From Corynebacterium freneyi (GTDB taxonomy: Bacteria; Actinomycetota; Actinomycetes; Mycobacteriales; Mycobacteriaceae): DNA of 64,000 nt. The notes under the pieces are model-generated. The model saw only the letters and a program-made list of their open reading frames with translations. It made no database searches and had not been told where the DNA came from. Of this stretch, positions 55,101-64,000 are shown piece by piece (position 1 is the stretch's first letter; every line of letters starts with the position of its first letter). Where the stretch lies: NCBI RefSeq assembly GCF_030408835.1, contig NZ_CP047357.1, positions 1,736,001-1,800,000 of the forward strand, in the 5' to 3' direction. The position numbers and the translations under genes were made by a program.

Positions 55101-57734
55101 TCAGGCCTCCAGGTAGGTGATCAGGCCGGTCTGCGCCGGGTGCGCCAACAGCTGGTGACGCGGGACCACGCGCACGGCGTACCCGAAGGTGCCCGGACGG
55201 TCGGTGCGGATCGTCGCCGAATAGCGGCCCTGCCCGATGTGCTCCATGACGTGGATCGCGGTGTCGGACAGTTCCGCGCCGACGCCGCCCTCGCCGTCCG
55301 CATCGACGTCCACGTCGCCGACGATCGCTTCGACGCGCACGTCCTCGTCGGCAAGCGTGCCCAACTCCACGTCGACGCAGACGCGAAAATCCTTGCCCGC
55401 CAGCACGCGGGTACCGGGTCCGACCGGCTCATCGTCGCACCGCACCCGGGTCAACGTGACGTTCGGCCAACCCTGCTTCACGTGGGCCAGCCAATTGACG
55501 AACTGACGCGCCGTGTCGTCGTCGGCGGAGATCAGGCGGCTGGCGTGATCCGCCGGCCGGTAGTAGCCCTCGACGTAGTCCCGGAGCATGCGGGTCGACG
55601 TCACCTTCGGCGACAGCGTCGTCAGCGACGCACGGATCCGGTCGACCCACGCGCGCGGAATGCCGTCGGAGTCGCGGTCGTAGAACATCGGCGCGATCTC
55701 CTGCTCCAGCAGGTCGTAGAGCGCCTGCGACTCGAGCTGGTCCCGGTACCCCGGGTCATGCGACTCGACGGTCGGGATGGTCCAGCCGTTGCCCTCCTGC
55801 GGCATTTCGTCCCACCACCCGTCGGAGATCGACAAAGTCAGGCCACCGTTCATGACGGCCTTCATGCCGGACGTGCCCGACGCCTCCTGCGGGCGAATCG
55901 GGTTGTTCAGCCACACGTCCGCGCCGGAGACCAGATGCGACGCCAACTCCAGGTCGTAGTCCGGCAGGAACAGGAAACGATCGCGCACGCCGGCGTCGTC
56001 GGCGAAACGGATGAGCTCCTGCATGAGCTGCTTGCCGCCCATGTCGCGCGGGTGCGCCTTGCCGGCGATGACGAACTGCACGGGACGATCCGGGGCGAGC
56101 AGAATCTCGCGCAGGCGGTCCGGATCCTTCAGCATCAGCGTCAGCCGCTTGTACGTGGACACCCGGCGCGCGAACCCGACGGTGAGCGTGTCGGGGTCCA
56201 GGACGCGGCGGGTCCACGCCAGCTGCGCCTCGTCGAGGCCGCGGTGGCGCCACGAATCGTGGATGGCGGCGCGGGCGACGTCGACCAGGTCGGCGCGCAT
56301 GGAGTTGCGGGCGGCCCACAGTTCCGCGTCGCCGGCCGCCTCCGGGTGATCCCACGTGTCGGCGACGGCGACGTCCGCCCCACCGGAAACCTTCTCGATG
56401 ATCGGGCCCATCGCCGGATGCGCCCACGTCGGCAGGTGCACGCCGTTGGTCACCGAGCCGATGGGGACCTCGTCGGGCTCGTAACCCGGGTACAGGCCCC
56501 GAAAGTTCTCGCGCGAAATCTTGCCGTGCAACCGTGCGACGCCATTGGCCCGCTGCGACAACCGCAGACCAAGGTGCGCCATGTTGAACCGGTTCGGGTC
56601 TTCCTCGGCACCGAGCTCCAGGATGCGGTCGACGGGCACGCCCGGGCACAGCCGCGAGGTGCCGTCCCCGCCGGCGTCGACGTGACGACGGACCATCTCC
56701 CGATCGAAGCGATCAATGCCCGCCGGCACCGGGGTGTGGGTGGTGAAGACGCTGCCGGCTCGGGTCATGGCCAGCGCCTCATCGAAGGAGGACCCCTCGT
56801 CCATGCGCTCGCGGATGCGCTCCAGCCCCAGGAATCCGGCGTGGCCCTCGTTGAGGTGGGCGACGCGGGGGCGCATCAAACCGCGGGAATCGCAGAAGGC
56901 GTTGACGGCGCGCACGCCGCCGACGCCGAGGATGATCTCCTGGCGCACCCGGTGCTCGTCGTCGCCGCCGTAGAGACGGTCGGTGATGCCGCGCAGCTCG
57001 GCGGGGTTGGCGTCGACGTCGGTGTCCAGCAGGATCAGCGGCACGCGGCCGACCTGCGCCACCCACAACGCGACGGTCACCGTGCGGTTGTCCGGGAAAT
57101 CGACCTCGACGTGGAGGTGAGTGCCCGAACCGTCGCGCAGCTTCTGCACGGGCAGCGCCGCCGGCGGATGCTCGACGTAGGACTCCTCCTGCCACCCGTC
57201 CGCCGACAGCGCCTGGGTGAAGTACCCGTTGGAGTACAGCAACCCGACGCCGATGAGCGGCACGCCCAGGTCGGACGCCGACTTCAGGTGATCGCCGGCC
57301 AATACGCCCAGGCCGCCGGAGTAGATCGGCAGCGACGGATGGATGCCGAACTCCATGGAGAAGTACGCGGCGATCGGGTCGGTGGGCATGCGGTTGGTGG
57401 CGCCGGTGGTGGCGACGTCGGCGATCTGATGCTCGGCGTGGGTGTCCTGGAACCACAGCGAATCCTGCAGGTAGCGGTCCAGGTCGTCGGCGGCGGCGCG
57501 CATGCGGCCGACGAAGTCCTCGTCGGCGGCCAGTGCCTCGAGCGTCGACCGCGGGCTGGCGTGGAGCAGGGCCATCGGGCCGTTGACGCGCGACCACAGG
57601 TCCGGGTCGATGCCCTCGAAAAGTTCGCGCGTGGGGCGGTGCCACGACCAGCGCAGATTCATGGCCAGCCGAACCAGCGGCTCAAGGGCGGACGGGATGT
57701 TGTAGGAAACCGCGACGGTGCCAGTAGCCTTCAT
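55101..57734 (-). CDS. glgP: Alpha-glucan phosphorylase, DUF3417-containing type
   Basis: An 877-residue glycogen/maltodextrin phosphorylase of the actinobacterial type, releasing glucose 1-phosphate. The N-terminal 110 residues are the DUF3417 segment (LRWSWHRPTRELFEGIDPDLW). The core shows AYFSMEFGIHPSLPIYSGGLGVLAGDHLKSASDLG, HLNEGHAGFLGLERI, and the cofactor-lysine region RPQEASGTSGMKAVMNG near 605, where the Lys binds pyridoxal phosphate. The last 160 residues are a C-terminal extension. It follows pyk on the same strand but with a 165-base gap and is probably transcribed separately. Confidence 0.95.
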   Translation of the reverse strand: MKATGTVAVSYNIPSALEPLVRLAMNLRWSWHRPTRELFEGIDPDLWSRVNGPMALLHASPRSTLEALAADEDFVGRMRAAADDLDRYLQDSLWFQDTHAEHQIADVATTGATNRMPTDPIAAYFSMEFGIHPSLPIYSGGLGVLAGDHLKSASDLGVPLIGVGLLYSNGYFTQALSADGWQEESYVEHPPAALPVQKLRDGSGTHLHVEVDFPDNRTVTVALWVAQVGRVPLILLDTDVDANPAELRGITDRLYGGDDEHRVRQEIILGVGGVRAVNAFCDSRGLMRPRVAHLNEGHAGFLGLERIRERMDEGSSFDEALAMTRAGSVFTTHTPVPAGIDRFDREMVRRHVDAGGDGTSRLCPGVPVDRILELGAEEDPNRFNMAHLGLRLSQRANGVARLHGKISRENFRGLYPGYEPDEVPIGSVTNGVHLPTWAHPAMGPIIEKVSGGADVAVADTWDHPEAAGDAELWAARNSMRADLVDVARAAIHDSWRHRGLDEAQLAWTRRVLDPDTLTVGFARRVSTYKRLTLMLKDPDRLREILLAPDRPVQFVIAGKAHPRDMGGKQLMQELIRFADDAGVRDRFLFLPDYDLELASHLVSGADVWLNNPIRPQEASGTSGMKAVMNGGLTLSISDGWWDEMPQEGNGWTIPTVESHDPGYRDQLESQALYDLLEQEIAPMFYDRDSDGIPRAWVDRIRASLTTLSPKVTSTRMLRDYVEGYYRPADHASRLISADDDTARQFVNWLAHVKQGWPNVTLTRVRCDDEPVGPGTRVLAGKDFRVCVDVELGTLADEDVRVEAIVGDVDVDADGEGGVGAELSDTAIHVMEHIGQGRYSATIRTDRPGTFGYAVRVVPRHQLLAHPAQTGLITYLEA

Positions 57735-57758
57735 GAACCGAACCTAACCCCAATCGGA

Positions 57759-57801
57759 CGACCCCGCCACAGCAGCGGATTCGGCTGCCATGACGGGGTC
57801 G
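57759..57801 (-). terminator. Hairpin between pyk and the phosphorylase gene
   Basis: CGACCCCG near 57759 faces CGGGGTCG near 57794, with inner GCAGC and GCTGC arms also pairing. It may end the pyk transcript; no T run is obvious, so this is tentative. Confidence 0.35.
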
Positions 57802-57899
57802 ACTACGTGGGGTCCGGGCGGGTCCGTGCAGGTCCGGGGCGGATCCGTTGACTCCGACGCGGCCCCGTTCGGGTGGGGACGCCCGCGCCGGAGACGGGG

Positions 57900-59330
57900 C
57901 TACTCCGCCTTGATGTCCTCGCCGAGCATGTGGACGTGGACCAGGTTCGTGTTGCCCTCGTTGCCCGGGGGCGAGCCGGCGACGACGACCATCATGTCGC
58001 CGGAGTGGTACTCCGGCATGGCCAGCAGCGCCTCGTCGACGGTGGCCATCATTTCGTCGGTGGTGCGGACGTCGCGGGTGAGGAACGTCTCCGCGCCCCA
58101 GGTCAGCGCCAGCTGCGAGCGCACCGACTGGTGCGGGGTGAACACCAGCAGCGGCAGGCGCGAATGCAGGCGGGCGACGCGGCGGGCGGTGTCGCCCGAG
58201 GAGGTGAAGGCGACGAGGGCGCGGGCGTTGAGGCGCTCGCCGATGTCGCGGGCGGCGTAGGAGATCACGCCGCGCTTGGTGCGCGGGACGTGCGTCAGTG
58301 CGGGCACCTCGCCGTCGCGTTCGGCGGCGGTGACGATGCGGGCCATGGTGCGCACGGTGGTCTCCGGGTACTTGCCCACCGATGTCTCGCCGGAGAGCAT
58401 GACCGCGTCGGCTCCGTCGAGGACGGCGTTGGCGACGTCGGAGGCCTCGGCGCGGGTCGGGCGGGAGTTGACGATCATCGAGTCGAGCATCTGCGTGGCG
58501 ACGATGACCGGCTTGGCGTTTTCGCGGGCGATCTGGACCGCGCGCTTCTGCACCAGCGGCACGTCCTCCAGCGGGACCTCGACGCCCAGGTCGCCGCGGG
58601 CGACCATGACGGCGTCGAACGCCAGGATGATCGCCTCCAGCGCGTCGACGGCCTCCGGCTTCTCCAGCTTGGCGATGACGGGGACGCGGCGGCCCTCCTC
58701 GTCCATGATGGCGTGGACGAGCTCGACGTCGGACGGCGAGCGAACGAAGGACAGGGCGATGAAATCGACGCCCAGGTTCAGGGCGAAGCGCAGGTCGCGG
58801 ACGTCCTTTTCGCTCAGCGCCGGCACGGAGATGTCCATGCCGGGCAGGGAGACGCCCTTGTTGTTGGACACGGGGCCGCCCTCGGTGACCTCGCAGATGA
58901 CGTCGTTGCCCTCGACGCCGATGCACTTCAGACCGACCTTGCCGTCGTCGACGAGCAGGCGGTCGCCGGGCTTGGCGTCCTGGGCCAGGTTCTTGTAGGT
59001 AGTCGACACGCGGTCGTGGGTGCCCTCGACGTCATCGACGGTGATGCGGACGACCTCGCCGTCGGCCCAGTACGTCGAGCCTTCGGCGAAGCGACCGAGT
59101 CGGATCTTGGGGCCCTGCAGGTCGGCGAGGACGCCGACGGCGTGACCGGTGGCGTCGGAGGCTTCGCGGACCCAGCGGTAGTTCTGCTCGTGGTCCTCGT
59201 GCTCGCCGTGGGAGAAGTTCAGGCGGGCGACGTCCATGCCGGCGTTGACCAGCCCGGTGATGCCTTCCAGGGAGGCGACGGCCGGGCCGAGGGTACATAC
59301 GATCTTCGTTCGTCTTTGCACGGTCCCCAC
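57900..59330 (-). CDS. pyk: Pyruvate kinase
   Basis: A 476-residue pyruvate kinase converting phosphoenolpyruvate and ADP to pyruvate and ATP. RRTKIVCTLGPAVAS starts the barrel; VARLNFSHGEHEDH, the metal and substrate loop VMVARGDLGVEVPLEDVPLVQK near 251, and the active site VIVATQMLDSMIVNSRPTRAEASDVANAVLDGADAVMLSGE are intact. The GTG at 59330 lies one base after the lgt stop, so pyk is the last gene of the trp-lgt-pyk run. GTG 59321 is an alternative start. Confidence 0.97.
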   Translation of the reverse strand: MGTVQRRTKIVCTLGPAVASLEGITGLVNAGMDVARLNFSHGEHEDHEQNYRWVREASDATGHAVGVLADLQGPKIRLGRFAEGSTYWADGEVVRITVDDVEGTHDRVSTTYKNLAQDAKPGDRLLVDDGKVGLKCIGVEGNDVICEVTEGGPVSNNKGVSLPGMDISVPALSEKDVRDLRFALNLGVDFIALSFVRSPSDVELVHAIMDEEGRRVPVIAKLEKPEAVDALEAIILAFDAVMVARGDLGVEVPLEDVPLVQKRAVQIARENAKPVIVATQMLDSMIVNSRPTRAEASDVANAVLDGADAVMLSGETSVGKYPETTVRTMARIVTAAERDGEVPALTHVPRTKRGVISYAARDIGERLNARALVAFTSSGDTARRVARLHSRLPLLVFTPHQSVRSQLALTWGAETFLTRDVRTTDEMMATVDEALLAMPEYHSGDMMVVVAGSPPGNEGNTNLVHVHMLGEDIKAE

Positions 59331-59331
59331 C

Positions 59332-60231
59332 CTAGCCCTCTACGGCGGCGTCCGCGCCGTGGCTCGCCCCGCCGCGCACTTCTTCGGGTGCTTCACGACG
59401 TCGATTCCGCAGTGCGACGACGAATGCGCATGCGATGAGGAACACCACCGTGGAGGTGACGGTGTTGATGCGCAGGCCGCCGAAGACTTCGGTGGCGGCG
59501 TCGGTGCGCATCAGTTCGATGAAGAAGCGGCCGAGGGTGTAGCCGGCGACGTAGAGGGCGAAGACGAGGCCGCCGCCGAGGCGGAAGCGTCGGTCGAGCC
59601 AGACGAGCAGGAGGCAGATGGCGACGTTCCACACCAGTTCGTAGAGGAACGTCGGGTGCACGACGGCGAGGACCTCTCCGGTCGACGTGCCGGTGACCGG
59701 GGCCGGATTGCCGGCTTCGTCGACGCGACGGTAGATCTCCAGGCCCCACGGCAGGTCGGTGGGGCCGCCGTAGAGTTCCTGGTTGAACCAGTTGCCCAGG
59801 CGGCCGATGCCCTGGGCGAGGATGATCGTCGGGGCCACCGCGTCGAGCATCGGTGCCACGGGGACCTTCCGGTACTTCAGCATCAGCCAGCCGGCCGCCG
59901 TGCCCAACGCGACGGCGCCCCAGATGCCCAGGCCGCCGGCGGTGATGTTGAACGCCTGCCACGGGTTGGCGCCCTCGCCGAAGTACTTCCGCCAGTCCGT
60001 CATCACGTGGTAGATGCGGCCGCCGATGATGCCCGCCGGGATGGCCACGATGGCCACGTCGAGGACGATCTCCGGGTTGCCGCCGCGATCGGCGTAGCGG
60101 CGCTTGGACCACAGCACGGCGATGATGATGCCGGCCAGGATCGACAGCGCGTAGCCGCGCAGCGGGATGGGCCCGAGCTGCCACACGCCCTGCGGGGGCG
60201 AGGGGATGTTGGCCAGGAGGTCGACGGTCAC
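59332..60231 (-). CDS. lgt: Prolipoprotein diacylglyceryl transferase
   Basis: A 299-residue membrane enzyme that attaches diacylglycerol to the lipobox Cys of prolipoproteins. Seven hydrophobic segments and the signature ARG-type stretch [28 protein letters not shown] near 148-175 are present, as is the HPTFLYE motif near 206. The start GTG overlaps the trpA stop by four bases. Its substrates in this window include the AztD-like protein and the ABC binding lipoprotein. Confidence 0.97.
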   Translation of the reverse strand: MTVDLLANIPSPPQGVWQLGPIPLRGYALSILAGIIIAVLWSKRRYADRGGNPEIVLDVAIVAIPAGIIGGRIYHVMTDWRKYFGEGANPWQAFNITAGGLGIWGAVALGTAAGWLMLKYRKVPVAPMLDAVAPTIILAQGIGRLGNWFNQELYGGPTDLPWGLEIYRRVDEAGNPAPVTGTSTGEVLAVVHPTFLYELVWNVAICLLLVWLDRRFRLGGGLVFALYVAGYTLGRFFIELMRTDAATEVFGGLRINTVTSTVVFLIACAFVVALRNRRREAPEEVRGGASHGADAAVEG

Positions 60232-61009
60232 GCCCGCTCCCCCGCCCGCACGCCGGCGGCGAGTTCCTTCGCCAGGGCGACGAGATCGTCGCGACCGGCG
60301 GCCGCGGCCTTGATGAGGGCGGAGCCGACGATGACGCCGTCGGCGAAGCCCGCGATCTCCTTGGCCTGTTCACCGTTGGACACGCCCAGGCCGACGCACA
60401 CCGGCAGGTCGGTGTATTCGCGGGTGCGGGAAACCAGCACGCCGGCGGCCGAGTCGACGGCCTTCTGAGCGCCGGTGACGCCCATGTGGCTGGTGGCGTA
60501 CACGAATCCGCCGGAGGCCGCGGTGGTCAGCGCGATGCGCTCGTTCGACGACGACGGGGCGACGAGGAAGATGGTGTCCAGCCCGTGCTTCTCGGCCGCG
60601 GCGAGCCAGCGTTCCGCCTCCTCCGGGATCAGGTCCGGGATGATCGCGCCCAGGCCGCCGGCGGCGGCGAAGTCCTCGGCGAACTTTTCGGGACCGTACT
60701 GCAGCACCGGGTTCCAGTACGTCATGGTCACGCACTTGCCGCCTGCGGCGGTGACCTCGCCGACGACGCGGAAGAGGTCCTTGATGCGGAACCCCGCGTC
60801 GAGCGCGATGTCGGCGGCCTCCTGGATCGTCGGGCCGTCCATCATCGGGTCGGAGTACGGCAGGCCGACCTCGATAACGTCGGCGCCGGCGTCGACCACG
60901 GCGTTGATGGCGTCGATCGACCCTTCGACGGTCGGGTACCCGGCGGGCAGGTACGCGATGAAGGCGGCGCGGTCCTCCGCGCGCACCCGGGCGAAAACGT
61001 CTGCGAGGC

Positions 61010-61013
<4 letters not shown>
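60228..61013 (-). CDS. trpA: Tryptophan synthase alpha chain
   Basis: A 261-residue TIM barrel that splits indole-3-glycerol phosphate. The catalytic Glu is in [22 protein letters not shown] near 45-66 and the phosphate site in [11 protein letters not shown] near 230. The GTG start overlaps the trpB stop by four bases (GTGA), and its own stop overlaps lgt, so trpB-trpA-lgt are translationally coupled. Confidence 0.97.
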
Positions 61014-62389
<1,376 letters not shown>

Positions 62390-62449
62390 CCGACCATTGT
62401 GACGCATCGGACCCCGATGCGCGGGCACCGGGGTCCGGCCGGGTCGTCG

Positions 62450-63253
62450 CTACGCGCGCGAGGCGGGGTGCTGCCCGGCGGCGACGAGACGGCGGCAGGC
62501 CTCGCCCGGATCGCCGGCGGTGACCAGGCCCTCGCCGACGAGCACGCAGTCGGCGCCCTGGTCGGCGTAGGCCCGCAGGTCCTCCGGCCCCTTGACGCCC
62601 GACTCGGCGACCTTGACCACGGAATCCGGCAGCATCGGGCCCAGCTGCCCGTAGACGCCCATGTCGACGTCGAGGGTCTTGAGGTTGCGGGCGTTGATGC
62701 CCAGGATCTTCGCGCCGGCGGCGAGCGCACGGTCGACTTCTTCGGCGGTGTGCGCCTCGACCAGCGCGTTCATGCCCAGCGACTCGGTGCGGTCGAGCAG
62801 CGATTCCAGGGCCGGCTGGTCCAGCGCGGAGCACATCAGCAGCACCAGGTCGGCGCCGTGGGCGCGGGCCTCGTGGACCTGGTACGGCGTGACGATGAAG
62901 TCCTTGCGCAGCACCGGGATGTCCACTGCCGCGCGCACGGCGTCGAGGTCGGCCAGCGATCCGCGGAAACGGCGCTCCTCGGTGAGGCAGGAGATGACGG
63001 CGGCGCCGTTGTCGGCGTACTGCTTGGCCAGCACTGCGGGCTCGGGGATGTCGGCCAGTTCGCCCTTCGACGGGGAGGCGCGCTTGACCTCCGCGATGAC
63101 CTGCACGCCCGGGCGCGACAGCGCTGCGACGGCGTCGAGGGCCGGCGGGGCGTCGAGCGAGCGGGCCTTGATCTCCTCGTAGGGAACCTTCGCCTCGCGG
63201 GCGGCCAAATCCTCGCGCACGCCGGCGATGATGTCGTCGAGAACCGTTGCCAT
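62450..63253 (-). CDS. trpC: Indole-3-glycerol phosphate synthase
   Basis: A 267-residue barrel enzyme of tryptophan synthesis. [48 protein letters not shown] carries the catalytic Lys and Glu. [26 protein letters not shown] and [19 protein letters not shown] complete the active site. AAGGG lies eight bases before ATG 63253. It stands between the tryptophan-associated membrane protein gene and trpB. The scattered motif variant CGTCGCTACGC overlaps its stop codon. Confidence 0.97.
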   Translation of the reverse strand: MATVLDDIIAGVREDLAAREAKVPYEEIKARSLDAPPALDAVAALSRPGVQVIAEVKRASPSKGELADIPEPAVLAKQYADNGAAVISCLTEERRFRGSLADLDAVRAAVDIPVLRKDFIVTPYQVHEARAHGADLVLLMCSALDQPALESLLDRTESLGMNALVEAHTAEEVDRALAAGAKILGINARNLKTLDVDMGVYGQLGPMLPDSVVKVAESGVKGPEDLRAYADQGADCVLVGEGLVTAGDPGEACRRLVAAGQHPASRA

Positions 63254-63391
63254 GGTCAATCCCTTCGTCTCGGTCCCGTGGCGGGCGGTGCCGCGGGTCC
63301 GCTGAAGTCGGTTGCATCCGCAGTCGAATCCGCGGAATCGTTTGCGGATGAATGTTATCTGTCGGTGCCGCGGGCGTCGGGCCCGGGGTCG

Positions 63392-64000
63392 TCAATCGCG
63401 CGCGGCGTCCCCGTTCCCGCTCGTCGCGTCCCCATCGGTCGGGTCCACGTCCGTCGGGTCCACGTCGGCCGCCTCCGCGTCCACCTCATCCATGTCGGTG
63501 GGGTCCACGCCCGCGTCGAGCGCGTCCCACAGGACGCGGCCCGACTCGGGCTCGTGGGACAGGTCCTCGCGGACTCGTTCGCGGCGGACCTCCGGGGTTT
63601 CGTACGCGCCGGAGCGTCGCTTTGCGACGTGTCCGCCGGGACGCACCAGCAGCAGCACGCCGCCGAGCACTCCCAGGGCTGCGGCGATGATGGACAGGAT
63701 GGGCCCCAGGTTGTGGATCTGCAGGTCCTGGATCTGCGCCCAGTCCGACACCGTCACCGGCGCGTTGGCCCGTTGGGTCGCCGCACCGGACGACAGCAGG
63801 TCCAGCGCCCGTTCGGGGTCGGCGCCGGCGGTGAGCAGCTGCAGCGGCGACCACGCGGCCGCGGCGGCGATGACGGCGGCCAGGCCGCCGACGATGCGCC
63901 GGCCGATGCCGCCCATGATCAGCGTCGCGGCGACGGCGGCGGCCAGGGCCAGTGCCAGCGCGGTGGACTCCGGCGCCCACGTCGCGCCGACGAGGTCGTT
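63392..64000 (-). CDS. Tryptophan-operon-associated membrane protein (TIGR02234 type), 5' end missing
   Basis: The visible 202 residues lack the start, which lies beyond the right edge. Three hydrophobic segments are seen (about 8-28, 35-52 and 95-115 of the visible part), with the family's SWxxI-like DWAQIQDLQIHNLGPILSIIAAALGV stretch between them. The tail is acidic with three VDPTD repeats. Proteins of this family sit in actinobacterial trp operons between the early genes and trpC; their role is unknown. A GCTTTGCGACG copy lies within the coding region near the membrane-tail junction. Confidence 0.85.
   Translation of the reverse strand, partial: NDLVGATWAPESTALALALAAAVAATLIMGGIGRRIVGGLAAVIAAAAAWSPLQLLTAGADPERALDLLSSGAATQRANAPVTVSDWAQIQDLQIHNLGPILSIIAAALGVLGGVLLLVRPGGHVAKRRSGAYETPEVRRERVREDLSHEPESGRVLWDALDAGVDPTDMDEVDAEAADVDPTDVDPTDGDATSGNGDAARD

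Overview
This 64 kb window is high-GC actinobacterial chromosome, most likely from a high-GC Corynebacterium. The evidence is gene order and protein type. The block holds uvrA with a divergent metallo-hydrolase, uvrB, coaE, rpsA and polA. A second block runs trp membrane protein-trpC-trpB-trpA-lgt-pyk. There is a DUF4921 protein, a TTG-started glutamate dehydrogenase of 447 residues, and many genes with a TANNNT -10 box a few bases before the start codon, which suggests leaderless mRNAs. Species cannot be set from the sequence alone.

Left part (1-24.8 kb). A sulfur module (two-half YeeE/YedE transporter plus TusA-like carrier) sits behind an inverted repeat resembling the McbR operator. A Pro/Gln-rich DUF2339 membrane protein follows. 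It converges on uvrA across 0.8 kb packed with short repeats. Then come an MBL-fold hydrolase, a DoxX-like protein with a Lys/Arg-rich tail, a HelD-type helicase, a universal stress protein and uvrB. Next are a solitary HEPN/Abi-like gene, an AztD-like zinc lipoprotein with a Zur-like box, a YeiH exporter with divergent LysR regulator, coaE, a complete IS30-family element and rpsA.

Middle (24.8-37 kb). A decayed methyltransferase gene precedes a two-gene, translationally coupled operon: a PD-(D/E)XK nuclease of AddB type and a UvrD/AddA-type helicase-nuclease. An SOS-like box lies 45 bases ahead of it. polA converges on the operon. A TetR regulator, a DUF368 (polyprenyl-phosphate transporter family) gene and a tRNA with anticodon CAA follow.

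Right part (37-64 kb). This is mainly metabolism: malic enzyme, a polar amino acid ABC transporter, a TauE/SafE permease, glutamate dehydrogenase, glycerate kinase, DUF4921, an M20 amidohydrolase, a luciferase-like oxidoreductase, an old yellow enzyme, a BCCT transporter, glucan phosphorylase, and the pyk-lgt-trpABC block on the minus strand. Two low-GC patches (42.2-43.1 kb and 48.65-49.4 kb), one next to an internally deleted IS481 scar, look acquired.

The best candidates for something unusual are the helicase-nuclease operon, the structured repeat field downstream of uvrA, the solitary HEPN gene, and an 11-base motif scattered through the window. No CRISPR array or rRNA was seen.
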